NCBI RefSeq assembly: GCF_024714475.1
Contig: NZ_JAMZMI010000003.1
Location: 1-64,000, forward strand
Source of the DNA: Marinoscillum sp. MHG1-6
GTDB lineage: Bacteria > Bacteroidota > Bacteroidia > Cytophagales > Cyclobacteriaceae
Direction of reading: 5' to 3'
DNA: 64,000 nucleotides
In this document: positions 36,828-46,268 of the stretch, one piece after another
Numbering within the stretch: position 1 is the first letter of the stretch
Layout of the letters: every line of letters starts with the position of its first letter
The notes under the pieces: generated by a model
Told to the model about the DNA's origin: nothing
The model's database searches: none
Seen by the model: only the letters and a program-made list of their open reading frames with translations
Translations under genes and position numbers: made by a program

Positions 36828-39220
36828 GCATTCTTCCTTGCAACATAAAAGCCTGCACCAACAAGGGCTACAAATATTAGGAAGGAAACCAACACTAATT
36901 TGTTACCTAAGGCAATACTAACAGGTTCATACCTAAACTCAATTTGATGATTCCCAGCGGGAACCGGCAATCCTCTAAGAACATAATTCACTCTAAGGTG
37001 TTCTACCGGTTCTCCATCTATGTAGGCATTCCAACCTGGTGCATAGAATATTTCCGAGAAAACCACAAACTGATCCTCCTCTGACGAGAAAGAGTACTCC
37101 ATCTTTTCAGGATGGTAACTAACTAAAGAAACTTCTCCAACCCCACTAAAGCTTGTTCTTTGATCGACCACTTCTGAAAATCGAGTATCATATATGGCAG
37201 TCGAGCCCGGATCTATCTCTCCTAGTCTCGCTATTTCCTGGTCAGCATTCTCAACTTCGATTAACTCATCTATTAACCAGACATTACCCAGGGCCTGGGG
37301 GTTTTGTTGTACCACAGGACCTTGCTCACTTTTCACAATAAAATATTTCGTATTAAGCATATTTAGAACTGACCTATCCATTTTACCGATATACCGATCA
37401 ATCAGCTCCTGATAGCGCTGCATCTTTATGGCGCTATAACCCAATATCGAATAATGAAAATAGGAAGTTACACCATCACTAAAAGGGTTTTGACTAGTAA
37501 GATTAAGCACCCTGTGGTAGGTGTTATCCTTCATTATTTCATCATCAGCTACACTCGGCTTAAAAACCTGAGCACTTACGGTTTTTTCCTTTTGAAAATC
37601 CTTTGAATCCAAATGTCTTTTATCTACACCCCAGAGATCAATCAGAATCAAAAAGCCAACTCCTCCCAGCAAATAGAGACTTTTAAGTTTTGATTTGGCA
37701 TAAAGCCAAATACCGGCCCCAGCCAAACCGATAAAAACTATGGACCTTATAATATCCTGATTGAATAGTCTTTTGCGATCTGAAATGATGGCATCCATCA
37801 ACCAATCCGGGAATCCGTAAGCCTGGTCCCTTGCCCCCTTGAAATCGAAGAATGCCCCTTTGAACATTAGGAAGAACAAACCAATTCCAATGACCCCAAG
37901 AACCACCTGCATTAGTCTCCTTGTATCAACTGACTGCTCCTGTTTCAGGATTTGATCCAGAGTTAAAATACCCATAAAAGGAACTATCAATTGAGTAATG
38001 GAGAATATCATAGTAACCGTACGGAACTTGTTGTAAAGCGGAACATGATAAAAGAAAATATCAGTAAACCATTCCAGGTTCTTACCCATCGCAAGTAAAA
38101 CGGATAAGATAAATAGGCTTAGCCCCCACCATTTCAAATTGTTATCTAATACGAAGAAACTCAGGATGAAAAGGAAACAAAGTATTGCCCCAAAGTAGAT
38201 GGTACCTCCGGTAAATGGTTGATCACCCCAGTATAAAGGCACGTTTTCGGTGACATTCTGGGTTGTCCGACGATCCACTCCATTACTGCTCAACGTTTCA
38301 TAGGTTTCAGAGCTTTTAGAAAGTGACTCAGAGGAGGCGCCCCCATGAAAATAGGGGAATATTAGGGTAAATGTTTCCATTTTACCATAACTCCAGCTTA
38401 ATGCATAATCTTTATCCAAACCATCGCTGCTTGACTTCTCTCCATCTGTAGTGGTAAGCTCTGAACCACCTCTTGTGGAATAATCTTTGTACTCAAGCAT
38501 CGAGTACAGTTTCATGAAATTGGAACCAAAAGCCAGTGTCGCCGAGAGCAAGAGTACACCGGATGCCTTGAAAAATTGCCCCCATTCTCCACTTTTCGAA
38601 TACTCAAATACCACATAAACGGCATAAGCCAATGCCATTATGAGTAAATAATAGGTGATCTGGATATGACCAAAGTACAATTGAAAACCTGAGCCAATAA
38701 AAGCGTAAATGAAACCTTTCATGAATTTACCCTTATAAGCAGCTATTATACCGGCAAGTACCGGTGCCATCAAAGCCATAGCAATCACCTTGTTGTCATG
38801 GCCGACTTCAATACTAATAATGTTAAATGTCGAAAAGGCGTAGGCAAAACTACCAATCGCAGAAAGCCATCTTGACACCCCAAATACCTGCAAAAGCAAA
38901 TAAAAGCCAACAAAAAGAGCCAAGACCATCGCCATTGGCTTAGGTATTATTCCATAAAAAAATATTTTATTCACATATGCGAATGGATTATAACTCGAAC
39001 CACTTTGTAATGGTACTCCTGCAAATTCACGTGGATTCCAACGTATAACCTCTCCTTTAGCACGATATTCTGCTATTTCCTTTCCAGTCCCTTTCATCTG
39101 CAGGTTATCTGATTGCACCAATACTTTACCAGAGTAAAGTGGCGCAAAATAGATACTCGTAATAATGAAGAATATGGCTATTGGCAGCAGGTGCTTTAAG
39201 TAGGCTTTATCAAATTTCAT
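36824..39220 (-). CDS. YfhO family polytopic membrane protein
   Basis: 798 residues: about 12-14 hydrophobic helices followed by a soluble C-terminal beta-rich region ending in another membrane helix. N-terminus PIAIFFIITSIYFAPLYSGKVL and later EFAGVPLQSGSSYNPF are YfhO features; the family is related to membrane glycosyltransferases of the GT-C kind and has roles in lipoteichoic acid glycosylation in firmicutes. In this phylum the role is not established. It overlaps the DegT aminotransferase gene by 11 nt, in the same orientation, indicating a transcription unit. Confidence 0.85.
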   Translation of the reverse strand: MKFDKAYLKHLLPIAIFFIITSIYFAPLYSGKVLVQSDNLQMKGTGKEIAEYRAKGEVIRWNPREFAGVPLQSGSSYNPFAYVNKIFFYGIIPKPMAMVLALFVGFYLLLQVFGVSRWLSAIGSFAYAFSTFNIISIEVGHDNKVIAMALMAPVLAGIIAAYKGKFMKGFIYAFIGSGFQLYFGHIQITYYLLIMALAYAVYVVFEYSKSGEWGQFFKASGVLLLSATLAFGSNFMKLYSMLEYKDYSTRGGSELTTTDGEKSSSDGLDKDYALSWSYGKMETFTLIFPYFHGGASSESLSKSSETYETLSSNGVDRRTTQNVTENVPLYWGDQPFTGGTIYFGAILCFLFILSFFVLDNNLKWWGLSLFILSVLLAMGKNLEWFTDIFFYHVPLYNKFRTVTMIFSITQLIVPFMGILTLDQILKQEQSVDTRRLMQVVLGVIGIGLFFLMFKGAFFDFKGARDQAYGFPDWLMDAIISDRKRLFNQDIIRSIVFIGLAGAGIWLYAKSKLKSLYLLGGVGFLILIDLWGVDKRHLDSKDFQKEKTVSAQVFKPSVADDEIMKDNTYHRVLNLTSQNPFSDGVTSYFHYSILGYSAIKMQRYQELIDRYIGKMDRSVLNMLNTKYFIVKSEQGPVVQQNPQALGNVWLIDELIEVENADQEIARLGEIDPGSTAIYDTRFSEVVDQRTSFSGVGEVSLVSYHPEKMEYSFSSEEDQFVVFSEIFYAPGWNAYIDGEPVEHLRVNYVLRGLPVPAGNHQIEFRYEPVSIALGNKLVLVSFLIFVALVGAGFYVARKNA

Positions 39221-40262
39221 ATTGGTCTGATCTTGACTTTAGATGATCGCAAATGTATGTTATTTCTATTTCTGACAACCTTGTGTACAAAGGAAGAGAT
39301 ATACTCTCCTCGCTAAGTCCTTTGGCGATTGGATAATTGTTATGATAATTGATTGTTTCGGGAATGGTAAAGGGATAATGGATATCCAATTGTTTTAATA
39401 CACTCAAGACCTCATCACGATCCTTAACCTTGATCACAAACTGATGAAAAACCGAATTAACCGGAAAATCTTTCTTTGGCAAGGCTATTTTTTCCCATAG
39501 GATTTTAGCTCTCTCTCTGCGCTCCTCATTTATTCGATCCAGATACCTCAACTTAACACCCAGCACGGCGGCCTGAATTTCGTCTAATCGGCTGTTTCGG
39601 CCAGCAAAATTAAACTCATGCCTTGAGGTCCTTCCATAATCCCGCAATGCTCTTAATTTTTCAGCCAGTTGATCATTATTGGTTACCAAAGCTCCCCCAT
39701 CACCAAATGCTCCTAAATTCTTTGTCGGATAAAAGCTGAAAACAGCTAGTTCACCAAAACTCCCAACCTTCTTTCCCTGCACCTCGGCTCCATGCGCCTG
39801 TGCGCAATCTTCAATGAGATAGATTTTGTAATCACCGCATAGCTTTCGCAAAGAAATAATATCACAAGGATTACCAAATAAATGAATAGGAATGATCGCT
39901 TTAGTTCTTTCCGAAATCGCAGCTTGCACCAGACTAATATCTATATTCCCGGTTGTGTATTCCACATCCACGAAAACAGGTGTTGCACCGGATCTCTTTA
40001 CAGCCATAGCGGGTGAAACCCACCCAAATGCAGGCAGTATCACTTCGTCACCCTGCCCAATACTCAAAACCTCTAAAGACATCTCCAGGGCATCAGTTCC
40101 ATTTCCACAAGTTACACAGTGATTTACACCAAGATATTTAGCAAAATTTTGTTCAAATCTCCTAACCATCTCACCCTGAATAAATATCCCGCTATCTACC
40201 ACTTTAGTGATGGCTTTTTGCACCTCTTCATTCAACTTTTTAGGGTCTATTTTATTATTCAA
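39210..40262 (-). CDS. DegT/DnrJ/EryC1/StrS family sugar aminotransferase
   Basis: 350 residues. N-terminus NEEVQKAITKVVDSGIFIQGEMV; PLP-binding features VTCGNGTDALEMSLEVL, VILPAFGWVSPAMAV, LIEDCAQAHGAEV, and Schiff-base Lys in FSFYPTKNLGAFGDGGALVT. This belongs to the WecE/FdtB-like subfamily that makes amino sugars from ketosugar nucleotides. It differs from the one at 25029, so two distinct amino sugars, or different steps, are possible. Upstream of yfhO, overlapping it by 11 nt. Sugar identity unknown. Confidence 0.9.
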   Translation of the reverse strand: MNNKIDPKKLNEEVQKAITKVVDSGIFIQGEMVRRFEQNFAKYLGVNHCVTCGNGTDALEMSLEVLSIGQGDEVILPAFGWVSPAMAVKRSGATPVFVDVEYTTGNIDISLVQAAISERTKAIIPIHLFGNPCDIISLRKLCGDYKIYLIEDCAQAHGAEVQGKKVGSFGELAVFSFYPTKNLGAFGDGGALVTNNDQLAEKLRALRDYGRTSRHEFNFAGRNSRLDEIQAAVLGVKLRYLDRINEERRERAKILWEKIALPKKDFPVNSVFHQFVIKVKDRDEVLSVLKQLDIHYPFTIPETINYHNNYPIAKGLSEESISLPLYTRLSEIEITYICDHLKSRSDQYEI

Positions 40263-40405
40263 ACCTGAGCAATCGTTATATCAGAAAAGAATCTTCACAT
40301 TTTAAAAGGGGCACTTCAATAGCATTTGAATTTTAGCTAATATTGACCCCCGAAACAAATAAACTACAACCCCCTAACCTTTTAGAAGATTTTAAAGATT
40401 TGTTT

Positions 40406-41377
40406 ATGAAAAGTATTGGTGTTTTTACATCAGGTGGTGATGCTCCGGGAATGAACGCCTGCATTCGATCTGTAGTTCGTTCGGCACTGTATCTAGGCAT
40501 TGATGTCTACGGGATCAAATACGGATACAATGGAATGATTGAAGGGGATATCTATAAGATGAAATCTTATTCTGTAAGTAACATATTACAGAAAGGTGGA
40601 ACGATATTGAAGTCTGCTAGAAGCAACGAATTCCGTACAAAAGAAGGTAGACAAAAGGCCTACGAACAACTTAAGAAAAGAGGCATTGAAGGTCTTGTGG
40701 CCATTGGAGGAGATGGCACATTAACAGGAGCAAACCTATTCTACGAAGAGTTTGGTATCCCTACCATTGGATGTCCGGGAACTATCGATAATGACCTTTA
40801 CGGTTCTGATTATACCATTGGTTTTGACACTGCTGTTAACACCGCATTAGATGCTATTGATAAAATCAGAGATACGGCCAATTCTCACGATCGTGTTTTC
40901 TTTGTTGAGGTAATGGGAAGACATTCCGGTTACATCGCTATTAATTGTGGTATAGGTGGTGGTGCCGAAATGGTAATGGTTCCTGAAACTTCCGTGACCA
41001 TTCAGGACGTAATCGACACCCTGAAAGCCGGAGAGAACAGACATAAAACCTCTCACATCGTAATCGTTGCGGAAGGCGGAGAGCAGGGCGATGCCATAGA
41101 AGTGGCGGCTAAAGTTTCCAAAGAACTACCAAAACTGGATATCAGGGTAACTAACCTTGGACACGTTCAAAGAGGCGGTGCACCTACCGCTCTTGATAGA
41201 ATGATTGCTTCTCGTTTAGGAATGGCAGCTGTTGAAGGGTTAGTTAACGGTCAGAAAAATTCAATGGTGGGAATCATTGATAACAAGATCGTCTTTACTA
41301 ACATCAAACTGGCTATCTCTAAATCCAAGCCAATCAATGATGAGTTGATGAGACTGGTTGAGGTAATGAGTATCTAA
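40406..41377 (+). CDS. pfkA: ATP-dependent 6-phosphofructokinase
   Basis: 323 residues from the ATG at 40406 (MKSIGVFTSGGDAPGMNA); the longer frame starting at 40343 (TTG) adds 21 unconserved residues and is not favoured. Motifs: SGGDAPGMNACIRSVVR, IGGDGTLTGA, CPGTIDNDLYGSDYTIGFDT (20 residues; catalytic Asp in TIDND), MGRHSGYIA, AEGGEQGDA and LGHVQRGGAPTALDR. Commits fructose-6-phosphate to glycolysis; pyk of the same pathway is at 49-50.6 kb. Converges with miaA, overlapping by 4 nt. Confidence 0.96.
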   Translation: MKSIGVFTSGGDAPGMNACIRSVVRSALYLGIDVYGIKYGYNGMIEGDIYKMKSYSVSNILQKGGTILKSARSNEFRTKEGRQKAYEQLKKRGIEGLVAIGGDGTLTGANLFYEEFGIPTIGCPGTIDNDLYGSDYTIGFDTAVNTALDAIDKIRDTANSHDRVFFVEVMGRHSGYIAINCGIGGGAEMVMVPETSVTIQDVIDTLKAGENRHKTSHIVIVAEGGEQGDAIEVAAKVSKELPKLDIRVTNLGHVQRGGAPTALDRMIASRLGMAAVEGLVNGQKNSMVGIIDNKIVFTNIKLAISKSKPINDELMRLVEVMSI

Positions 41378-42291
41378 AATTTAGCAAGCTCGACATTTAT
41401 ATTATCAATGGCCTGATTAATGTCTTCAGGATGTAACCAAATCACATCCTCACATGCATTAAACCAGGTCATTTGTCTTTTGGCATATCTCCTACTGTTC
41501 CGCTTTAACAGTCGAATAGCTTCTTCCTTATCATATTTACCTTCCAGGTAGTCAAAAATCTCTGTGTAACCAACTGTTTGTAAAGCAGTAAGATTCCTGT
41601 CTACGTGAAGTTTTTCGGCTTCTTCAAACAAACCCTGAGAAATCATCTCATCCATTCGGAGGTCAATTCTTTCATTCAAAATATCCCTATCCATTGATAT
41701 CCCCAGCTTTAGATTTCGAAAAGGACGTTCTTTTACCTTTTTTACTCTGAAGCTGCTAAATGGTTTACCCGTAGTTCTGATCACTTCTAAGGCTCGTATG
41801 ACCCTCTGATGGTTTTTCAGATCTACCTCCTCATAATATTTAGGGTCTTTCAGTTTTAGTTCTTCCGTCAGCGGAGTGAGACCATTGGATTTGAACGCTT
41901 GATTTAATTCATCACGCAGCCCCTCCTTCACCATGGGCATTTCGTCAAAACCTTCCCAGATTGCCTTAAAAAAGAGACCCGAACCCCCCGCTGCTATCAC
42001 TACATCATGCTTAAGAAATAATTCATCCAGCAGTTGAATAACTTCTGTTTCAAACATCCCAACGGTATAAGAGTCATGAATAGACAAATTGTCAACAAAA
42101 TGATGAGGGACAAGGGATCGTTCTTCCTTACTGGGTTTTGCTGTCCCGATCTCCATTTCACGATAAAACTGCCTGGAATCTACTGAGACCACCTCCGTAC
42201 CAAAATGCTGTGCGAGGCTTATTCCAAAGCTGGTCTTACCTACTGCAGTTGGTCCAACCACCGAAACCAACAATCCATTCTTGTCATTCAT
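41374..42291 (-). CDS. miaA: tRNA dimethylallyltransferase MiaA
   Basis: 305 residues. P-loop VVGPTAVGKTSFG, then VDSRQFYREMEIGTAKPS and AAGGSGLFFKAIW, HQRVIRALEV. Transfers a dimethylallyl group to A37 of UNN-decoding tRNAs, the substrate later thiomethylated by MiaB (encoded at 6.9-8.4 kb). It is divergent from the hybrid kinase: its start at 42291 overlaps the unselected upstream part of that frame and lies 40 nt from the chosen kinase start. Convergent overlap with pfkA at the 3' end. Confidence 0.96.
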   Translation of the reverse strand: MNDKNGLLVSVVGPTAVGKTSFGISLAQHFGTEVVSVDSRQFYREMEIGTAKPSKEERSLVPHHFVDNLSIHDSYTVGMFETEVIQLLDELFLKHDVVIAAGGSGLFFKAIWEGFDEMPMVKEGLRDELNQAFKSNGLTPLTEELKLKDPKYYEEVDLKNHQRVIRALEVIRTTGKPFSSFRVKKVKERPFRNLKLGISMDRDILNERIDLRMDEMISQGLFEEAEKLHVDRNLTALQTVGYTEIFDYLEGKYDKEEAIRLLKRNSRRYAKRQMTWFNACEDVIWLHPEDINQAIDNINVELAKF

Positions 42292-42331
42292 AAACTCAAA
42301 AATGTACCTTTATTTGGCTAAATTTAGCAAT

Positions 42332-45300
42332 ATGGAAGAGATAGATGATCGGGTAGAAAATTTAAATGATGAGATAGAAAAGCTTAGGGCAGATCTCGAT
42401 TTCTTTCGAAAGGAATACGAAAAGCTAAAACTCCATGATTATCAACACCTCAAAGAGCTTTTCGACTCTTCAAATGACCTGGTCCAGGTTTTTAGACCAG
42501 ATGGGGAATTCAAATTCGTCAATGAGGCATGGCGGAATAAACTCGGATACCGAGAATCAGAGGTTTCTGAATTAAAGTTCGTGGATGTTATCCATCCCGA
42601 CCATCGAAAGCAAACCCTTCAAAGTCTTGTAAAACTTTCGGCTGGCAGTCACCTTGAAAGATTTGAAACGGTTCTGGTAACCAAGTATGGAAAGAATGTC
42701 TATGTCACGGGAAGACTTACCTCCATTTTCCATAATGATCAAATCATTGAATTTAGGTGCATCTTCTTTGACATCACAGAAAGATTTCGCGCAGAAAGAG
42801 CTCAGGCGCTCTACTACAAGATCGCCAACATTACCATGGAGCCGCTGAGCCTTGAAAACTTTTATCACAAGATTTACTTAGAGCTCAATGAAATCCTTAA
42901 TGTCAATAACTTTTGTGTCGCTCTAAAAAGCTCACAGGGAGAGCAGGAGGTGAATTTTGTGTATTGGAGAAATGAAATCCAACATCAGGAGACTGCTATG
43001 ATCCAGGATCTGGAACGACTTCTTATCTCTTACACTTTTGAACGAACCAAACCGCTGATCATCTACGAAGATGGTATTCAAAAAATTGCTGAACAGAAGC
43101 GAAGGAAAATCAAAACCGATATTCCGAAAATTTGGCTTGGGGTGATTGTAAAATTGGAAGGAGAAGCTATCGGGGTATTGTCCATCAGTTCTTATCGTGA
43201 TCAGGCAGTTTATAACCATAAAGATCTTGAGCTTCTGGACTTTATTTCCGGGCAAATGAGTCTTGCACTTGAGCGCAAGATGAATGAGGAAAAAATTCAG
43301 AATCAGGCAGCTCGACTAAGTGCTATTTTTGAAAGTAGTACCCACCAAATCTGGTCGATTAATAACAAATACGAGTTTACTTCCTTCAATCAAAATTATG
43401 CAGAGGCTTTTGAATCATACTTTGGCGCAGAACCAAAATTAGGCGACTCTCTGGTCAACGAAGGAGCTGTAACTGTGCCAAGGGAAACACGCCGTTTCTG
43501 GAAGGAGAAATATGACGAAGCATTCAAGGGTAGTACTATCAACTTTCAGACATCTATTAAAAATAAAGAGGGTAAGCGGGTATGGAGGGATTTCTTTGTG
43601 AACCCCATTCACCTTCCCAGTGGGGAAATTGAGGAGCTATCAGTCATTGCAAATGATATCACCGAAAGAAGGCAGGCGGATATGGCTCTTAAGGAAAGCG
43701 AGGAGAAGTTCCGAAATATATTTGAGTCATTCCAGGACATCTATTTCAGGTGTAATATCAACGGAAAAATCACAATGATCAGCCCTTCGGTTCAGGACGT
43801 TGTCGGTATGAAAGCCTCCGATTTGATTGGTAAAAACATTACTGATTTTTTTCTTTCCAAAGCCAAAATCTCTGAACTCTTCAGAAAACTTTATACAGAC
43901 AATAAGGTCAGCAACTTTGAAGGATCTGTTCAAACTAAGGGAGGTAATCCAATTGAGTTTATTAGCAATGTCAGGTTGATAAAAAGAGACAAAGCAAAAC
44001 CTCAAATTGAAGGGGTTGCAAGAGACATCACCCGGATCAAACGAACAAATGAAGAGCTAAGAGCAGCAAAAGAACTTGCAGAGAACTCCCTAAAGATAAA
44101 AGAGCGTTTCCTGGCTAACATGAGCCATGAGATCAGAACACCGATGAATGGTATTATAGGCATGATTGACCTGATTGCAACTACCAACCTGGATCACGAG
44201 CAAACAGATTATATCAAAACCATTAAAAAATCTTCAGACACACTGCTCAACATTCTCAATAACATACTCGACCTTTCGAAGATCGAAGCCGGCAAGATGG
44301 AGTTAAGAAAGGATCCGGTAAGAATACTCGAACCTTTTGAAAAAGTATATGAGCTGTATTCCCAGCAGGCCAACTTGATTAACAATACACTCTATTACCA
44401 TATTGACGATAAATTGCCCCAATACATCCTTACGGATGAAACCAGACTCCTTCAGGTGCTATCCAACCTCACCAGCAATGCAATTAAGTTTTCACCCAAT
44501 AAAGGGCATATTAACATCAGTGCACGCTTATTAGAACAAGACGGCAAAAAGTGCAAAATAAAAATATCTGTAAAGGATTCAGGTATTGGAATTTCTAAGG
44601 AAGATTGTGAAAAGCTCTTCCAAAGCTTTAGTCAATTGGACAGCTCCTCCAGTAAGAATTTTTCAGGCACAGGTCTCGGCCTTGCCATTTCCAAGGAACT
44701 TGTCAAATCCATGGGAGGTGAAATTGGCGTGGTGTCTACTCCCGGCCTTGGAAGCACCTTCTCATTTACCTTCGATGCGGAAAGTATTGCACCGGAAGAA
44801 GTATCAGAAAAAAAGGAAGAACCAGTTTTCATTAAGCAGTTCACTACCTCAAGTCCAAAAATATTACTGGTTGATGATAATGATATAAACAGGCGTGTAG
44901 CCATGAATATATTATCAAAATCGGGCTGTGAGGTAATCGAAGCAGAAACCGGGGAACATGCTATTGAGTCAGTGAAGAAGAACCATTTCGACCTGATCTT
45001 TATGGATATACAAATGCCAGGAATGGATGGCATACAAACCACACATCACATAAGAGAACTGAAAATTACTGATTTACCTCCAATTGTGGCCATGACAGCC
45101 TATTCAATGGAGAACGACAAAGCCAATTTCCTTAATCAGGGAATGGACGACTACCTGCCAAAGCCCATTAAGGCAAGTAATCTCATTGAGTTGGTCAAAA
45201 AATGGCTGGCCTTTGAACCTGCAAGTCATGTCAATACTGAGTTTTTTACCGAGGAAACGGGCGAGTTGACGATCAACCAAAACACCCTGAATCAGCTTTA

Positions 45301-45604
45301 TAAATTCGGAGGAAAAGAATTTATCCAAAGTGTTCTGGAGGATTTTGATAAGGAATCCACTGAACAAACGGAGAATATTGAATTATTTTTCAAAGAAAAG
45401 AAATATGAAGATTTGCGAAAGGAGTTGCATACGCTTAAAGGCAACGCAGGGACTTTGGGAATAGAAAAATTATCAAAAACGGCGGCGCTGATGGAAAAAT
45501 CAATAAAAGAAAATAACTTTGATAACCTTGACGCTCTACTGAAAACACTGCTATTTAATCTCTCTGAGTTCAAAGAAAGTTATCAAAACCTTATTACTAG
45601 CTAG
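42332..45604 (+). CDS. Hybrid PAS/GAF sensor histidine kinase with receiver and HPt
   Basis: 1,090 residues from the ATG at 42332 (MEEIDDRVENLNDEIEKL, a coiled coil); upstream TTG (42281) and ATG (42302) alternatives overlap miaA and are disfavoured. Order: PAS (about 40-150), GAF (160-325), PAS (330-450), PAS (455-575), HisKA with MSHEIRTPMNG (phospho-His about 599), HATPase (about 700-820), receiver with phospho-Asp in IFMDIQMPGMDG (about 892), HPt with LHTLKGNAGTLG (His about 1033). No membrane segment, so the sensor is cytoplasmic. A stand-alone receiver follows 18 nt later as a likely phosphorelay partner. Signal unknown. Confidence 0.93.
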   Translation: MEEIDDRVENLNDEIEKLRADLDFFRKEYEKLKLHDYQHLKELFDSSNDLVQVFRPDGEFKFVNEAWRNKLGYRESEVSELKFVDVIHPDHRKQTLQSLVKLSAGSHLERFETVLVTKYGKNVYVTGRLTSIFHNDQIIEFRCIFFDITERFRAERAQALYYKIANITMEPLSLENFYHKIYLELNEILNVNNFCVALKSSQGEQEVNFVYWRNEIQHQETAMIQDLERLLISYTFERTKPLIIYEDGIQKIAEQKRRKIKTDIPKIWLGVIVKLEGEAIGVLSISSYRDQAVYNHKDLELLDFISGQMSLALERKMNEEKIQNQAARLSAIFESSTHQIWSINNKYEFTSFNQNYAEAFESYFGAEPKLGDSLVNEGAVTVPRETRRFWKEKYDEAFKGSTINFQTSIKNKEGKRVWRDFFVNPIHLPSGEIEELSVIANDITERRQADMALKESEEKFRNIFESFQDIYFRCNINGKITMISPSVQDVVGMKASDLIGKNITDFFLSKAKISELFRKLYTDNKVSNFEGSVQTKGGNPIEFISNVRLIKRDKAKPQIEGVARDITRIKRTNEELRAAKELAENSLKIKERFLANMSHEIRTPMNGIIGMIDLIATTNLDHEQTDYIKTIKKSSDTLLNILNNILDLSKIEAGKMELRKDPVRILEPFEKVYELYSQQANLINNTLYYHIDDKLPQYILTDETRLLQVLSNLTSNAIKFSPNKGHINISARLLEQDGKKCKIKISVKDSGIGISKEDCEKLFQSFSQLDSSSSKNFSGTGLGLAISKELVKSMGGEIGVVSTPGLGSTFSFTFDAESIAPEEVSEKKEEPVFIKQFTTSSPKILLVDDNDINRRVAMNILSKSGCEVIEAETGEHAIESVKKNHFDLIFMDIQMPGMDGIQTTHHIRELKITDLPPIVAMTAYSMENDKANFLNQGMDDYLPKPIKASNLIELVKKWLAFEPASHVNTEFFTEETGELTINQNTLNQLYKFGGKEFIQSVLEDFDKESTEQTENIELFFKEKKYEDLRKELHTLKGNAGTLGIEKLSKTAALMEKSIKENNFDNLDALLKTLLFNLSEFKESYQNLITS

Positions 45605-45622
45605 CTAATTAGATCTGAACAC

Positions 45623-46003
45623 ATGAGTAAAAAAATTTTAGTTGCAGAAGATAGTTCGGTTATACAAAATCTAACCAGAAGGATTCTTTCGTTGCAGAAT
45701 TATAAGATCAGCTCCGTGAAAAACGGCGCTCAGGTTCTGGAGCTTTTGAATAAAGAGCCATTTGATTTGGTTCTTTTAGACATTCACATGCCAATAATGG
45801 ATGGAATGGAATGCGCACAGGAAATCCGTAAATTACCCAAGGACATGAATGGCGCTATCCCTATTATTGCCATTACAGGGAATGCCAACAACTACAGTGA
45901 GGATGAGTTCAAGAGAGTGGGTATAGATTATTTCCTTCCCAAACCATTGAACTATGACACATTGGTAGAAACTGTAAACAGCTTCATGACTAATGGAAAT
46001 TAA
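45623..46003 (+). CDS. Single-domain response regulator
   Basis: 126 residues, a receiver only. Acidic pocket LVAEDSSVI, phospho-Asp53 in LVLLDIHMPIMDG, Thr in IAITGNANNY and Lys in DYFLPKPLNYD. No DNA-binding domain, so it acts in a phosphorelay or by protein contact. Lies 18 nt after the hybrid kinase and overlaps the next gene by 11 nt. Probably phosphorylated by the neighbouring kinase, inferred from adjacency. Confidence 0.92.
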   Translation: MSKKILVAEDSSVIQNLTRRILSLQNYKISSVKNGAQVLELLNKEPFDLVLLDIHMPIMDGMECAQEIRKLPKDMNGAIPIIAITGNANNYSEDEFKRVGIDYFLPKPLNYDTLVETVNSFMTNGN

Positions 46004-46268
46004 ATACACCAAGCAATTCTTAAATCGCCTTGAGGATATATTCTCAGAAACCGATTACATACTCAGGTATGAAAAAGGCAATTTCCAGTCTGGTTACTGT
46101 GTCCTGAAAGAAACAAAAATCGCTATTGTGAATAAATATTATTCACTCGATGGTAAAATCAACAGCCTATTGGAAATCCTAAAATCCGTGGAACTTGACA
46201 TCTCAGGGTTGAGCGATAAAAACAGAAAGCTTTACTTCGAAATCAACTCAACACAGCTCCAGTTTTGA
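45993..46268 (+). CDS. Small conserved hypothetical protein
   Basis: 91 residues, no signal or membrane segment, alpha/beta composition (EIKYTKQFLNRLEDIFSETD, FQSGYCVLKETKIAIVNKYY). I recognise no motif. It overlaps the receiver gene by 11 nt and the MBL hydrolase gene by 4 nt, so it is firmly embedded in a coupled set, which argues for a real gene. Its role may be linked to the hydrolase or RqcH that follow. Confidence 0.75.
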   Translation: MEIKYTKQFLNRLEDIFSETDYILRYEKGNFQSGYCVLKETKIAIVNKYYSLDGKINSLLEILKSVELDISGLSDKNRKLYFEINSTQLQF

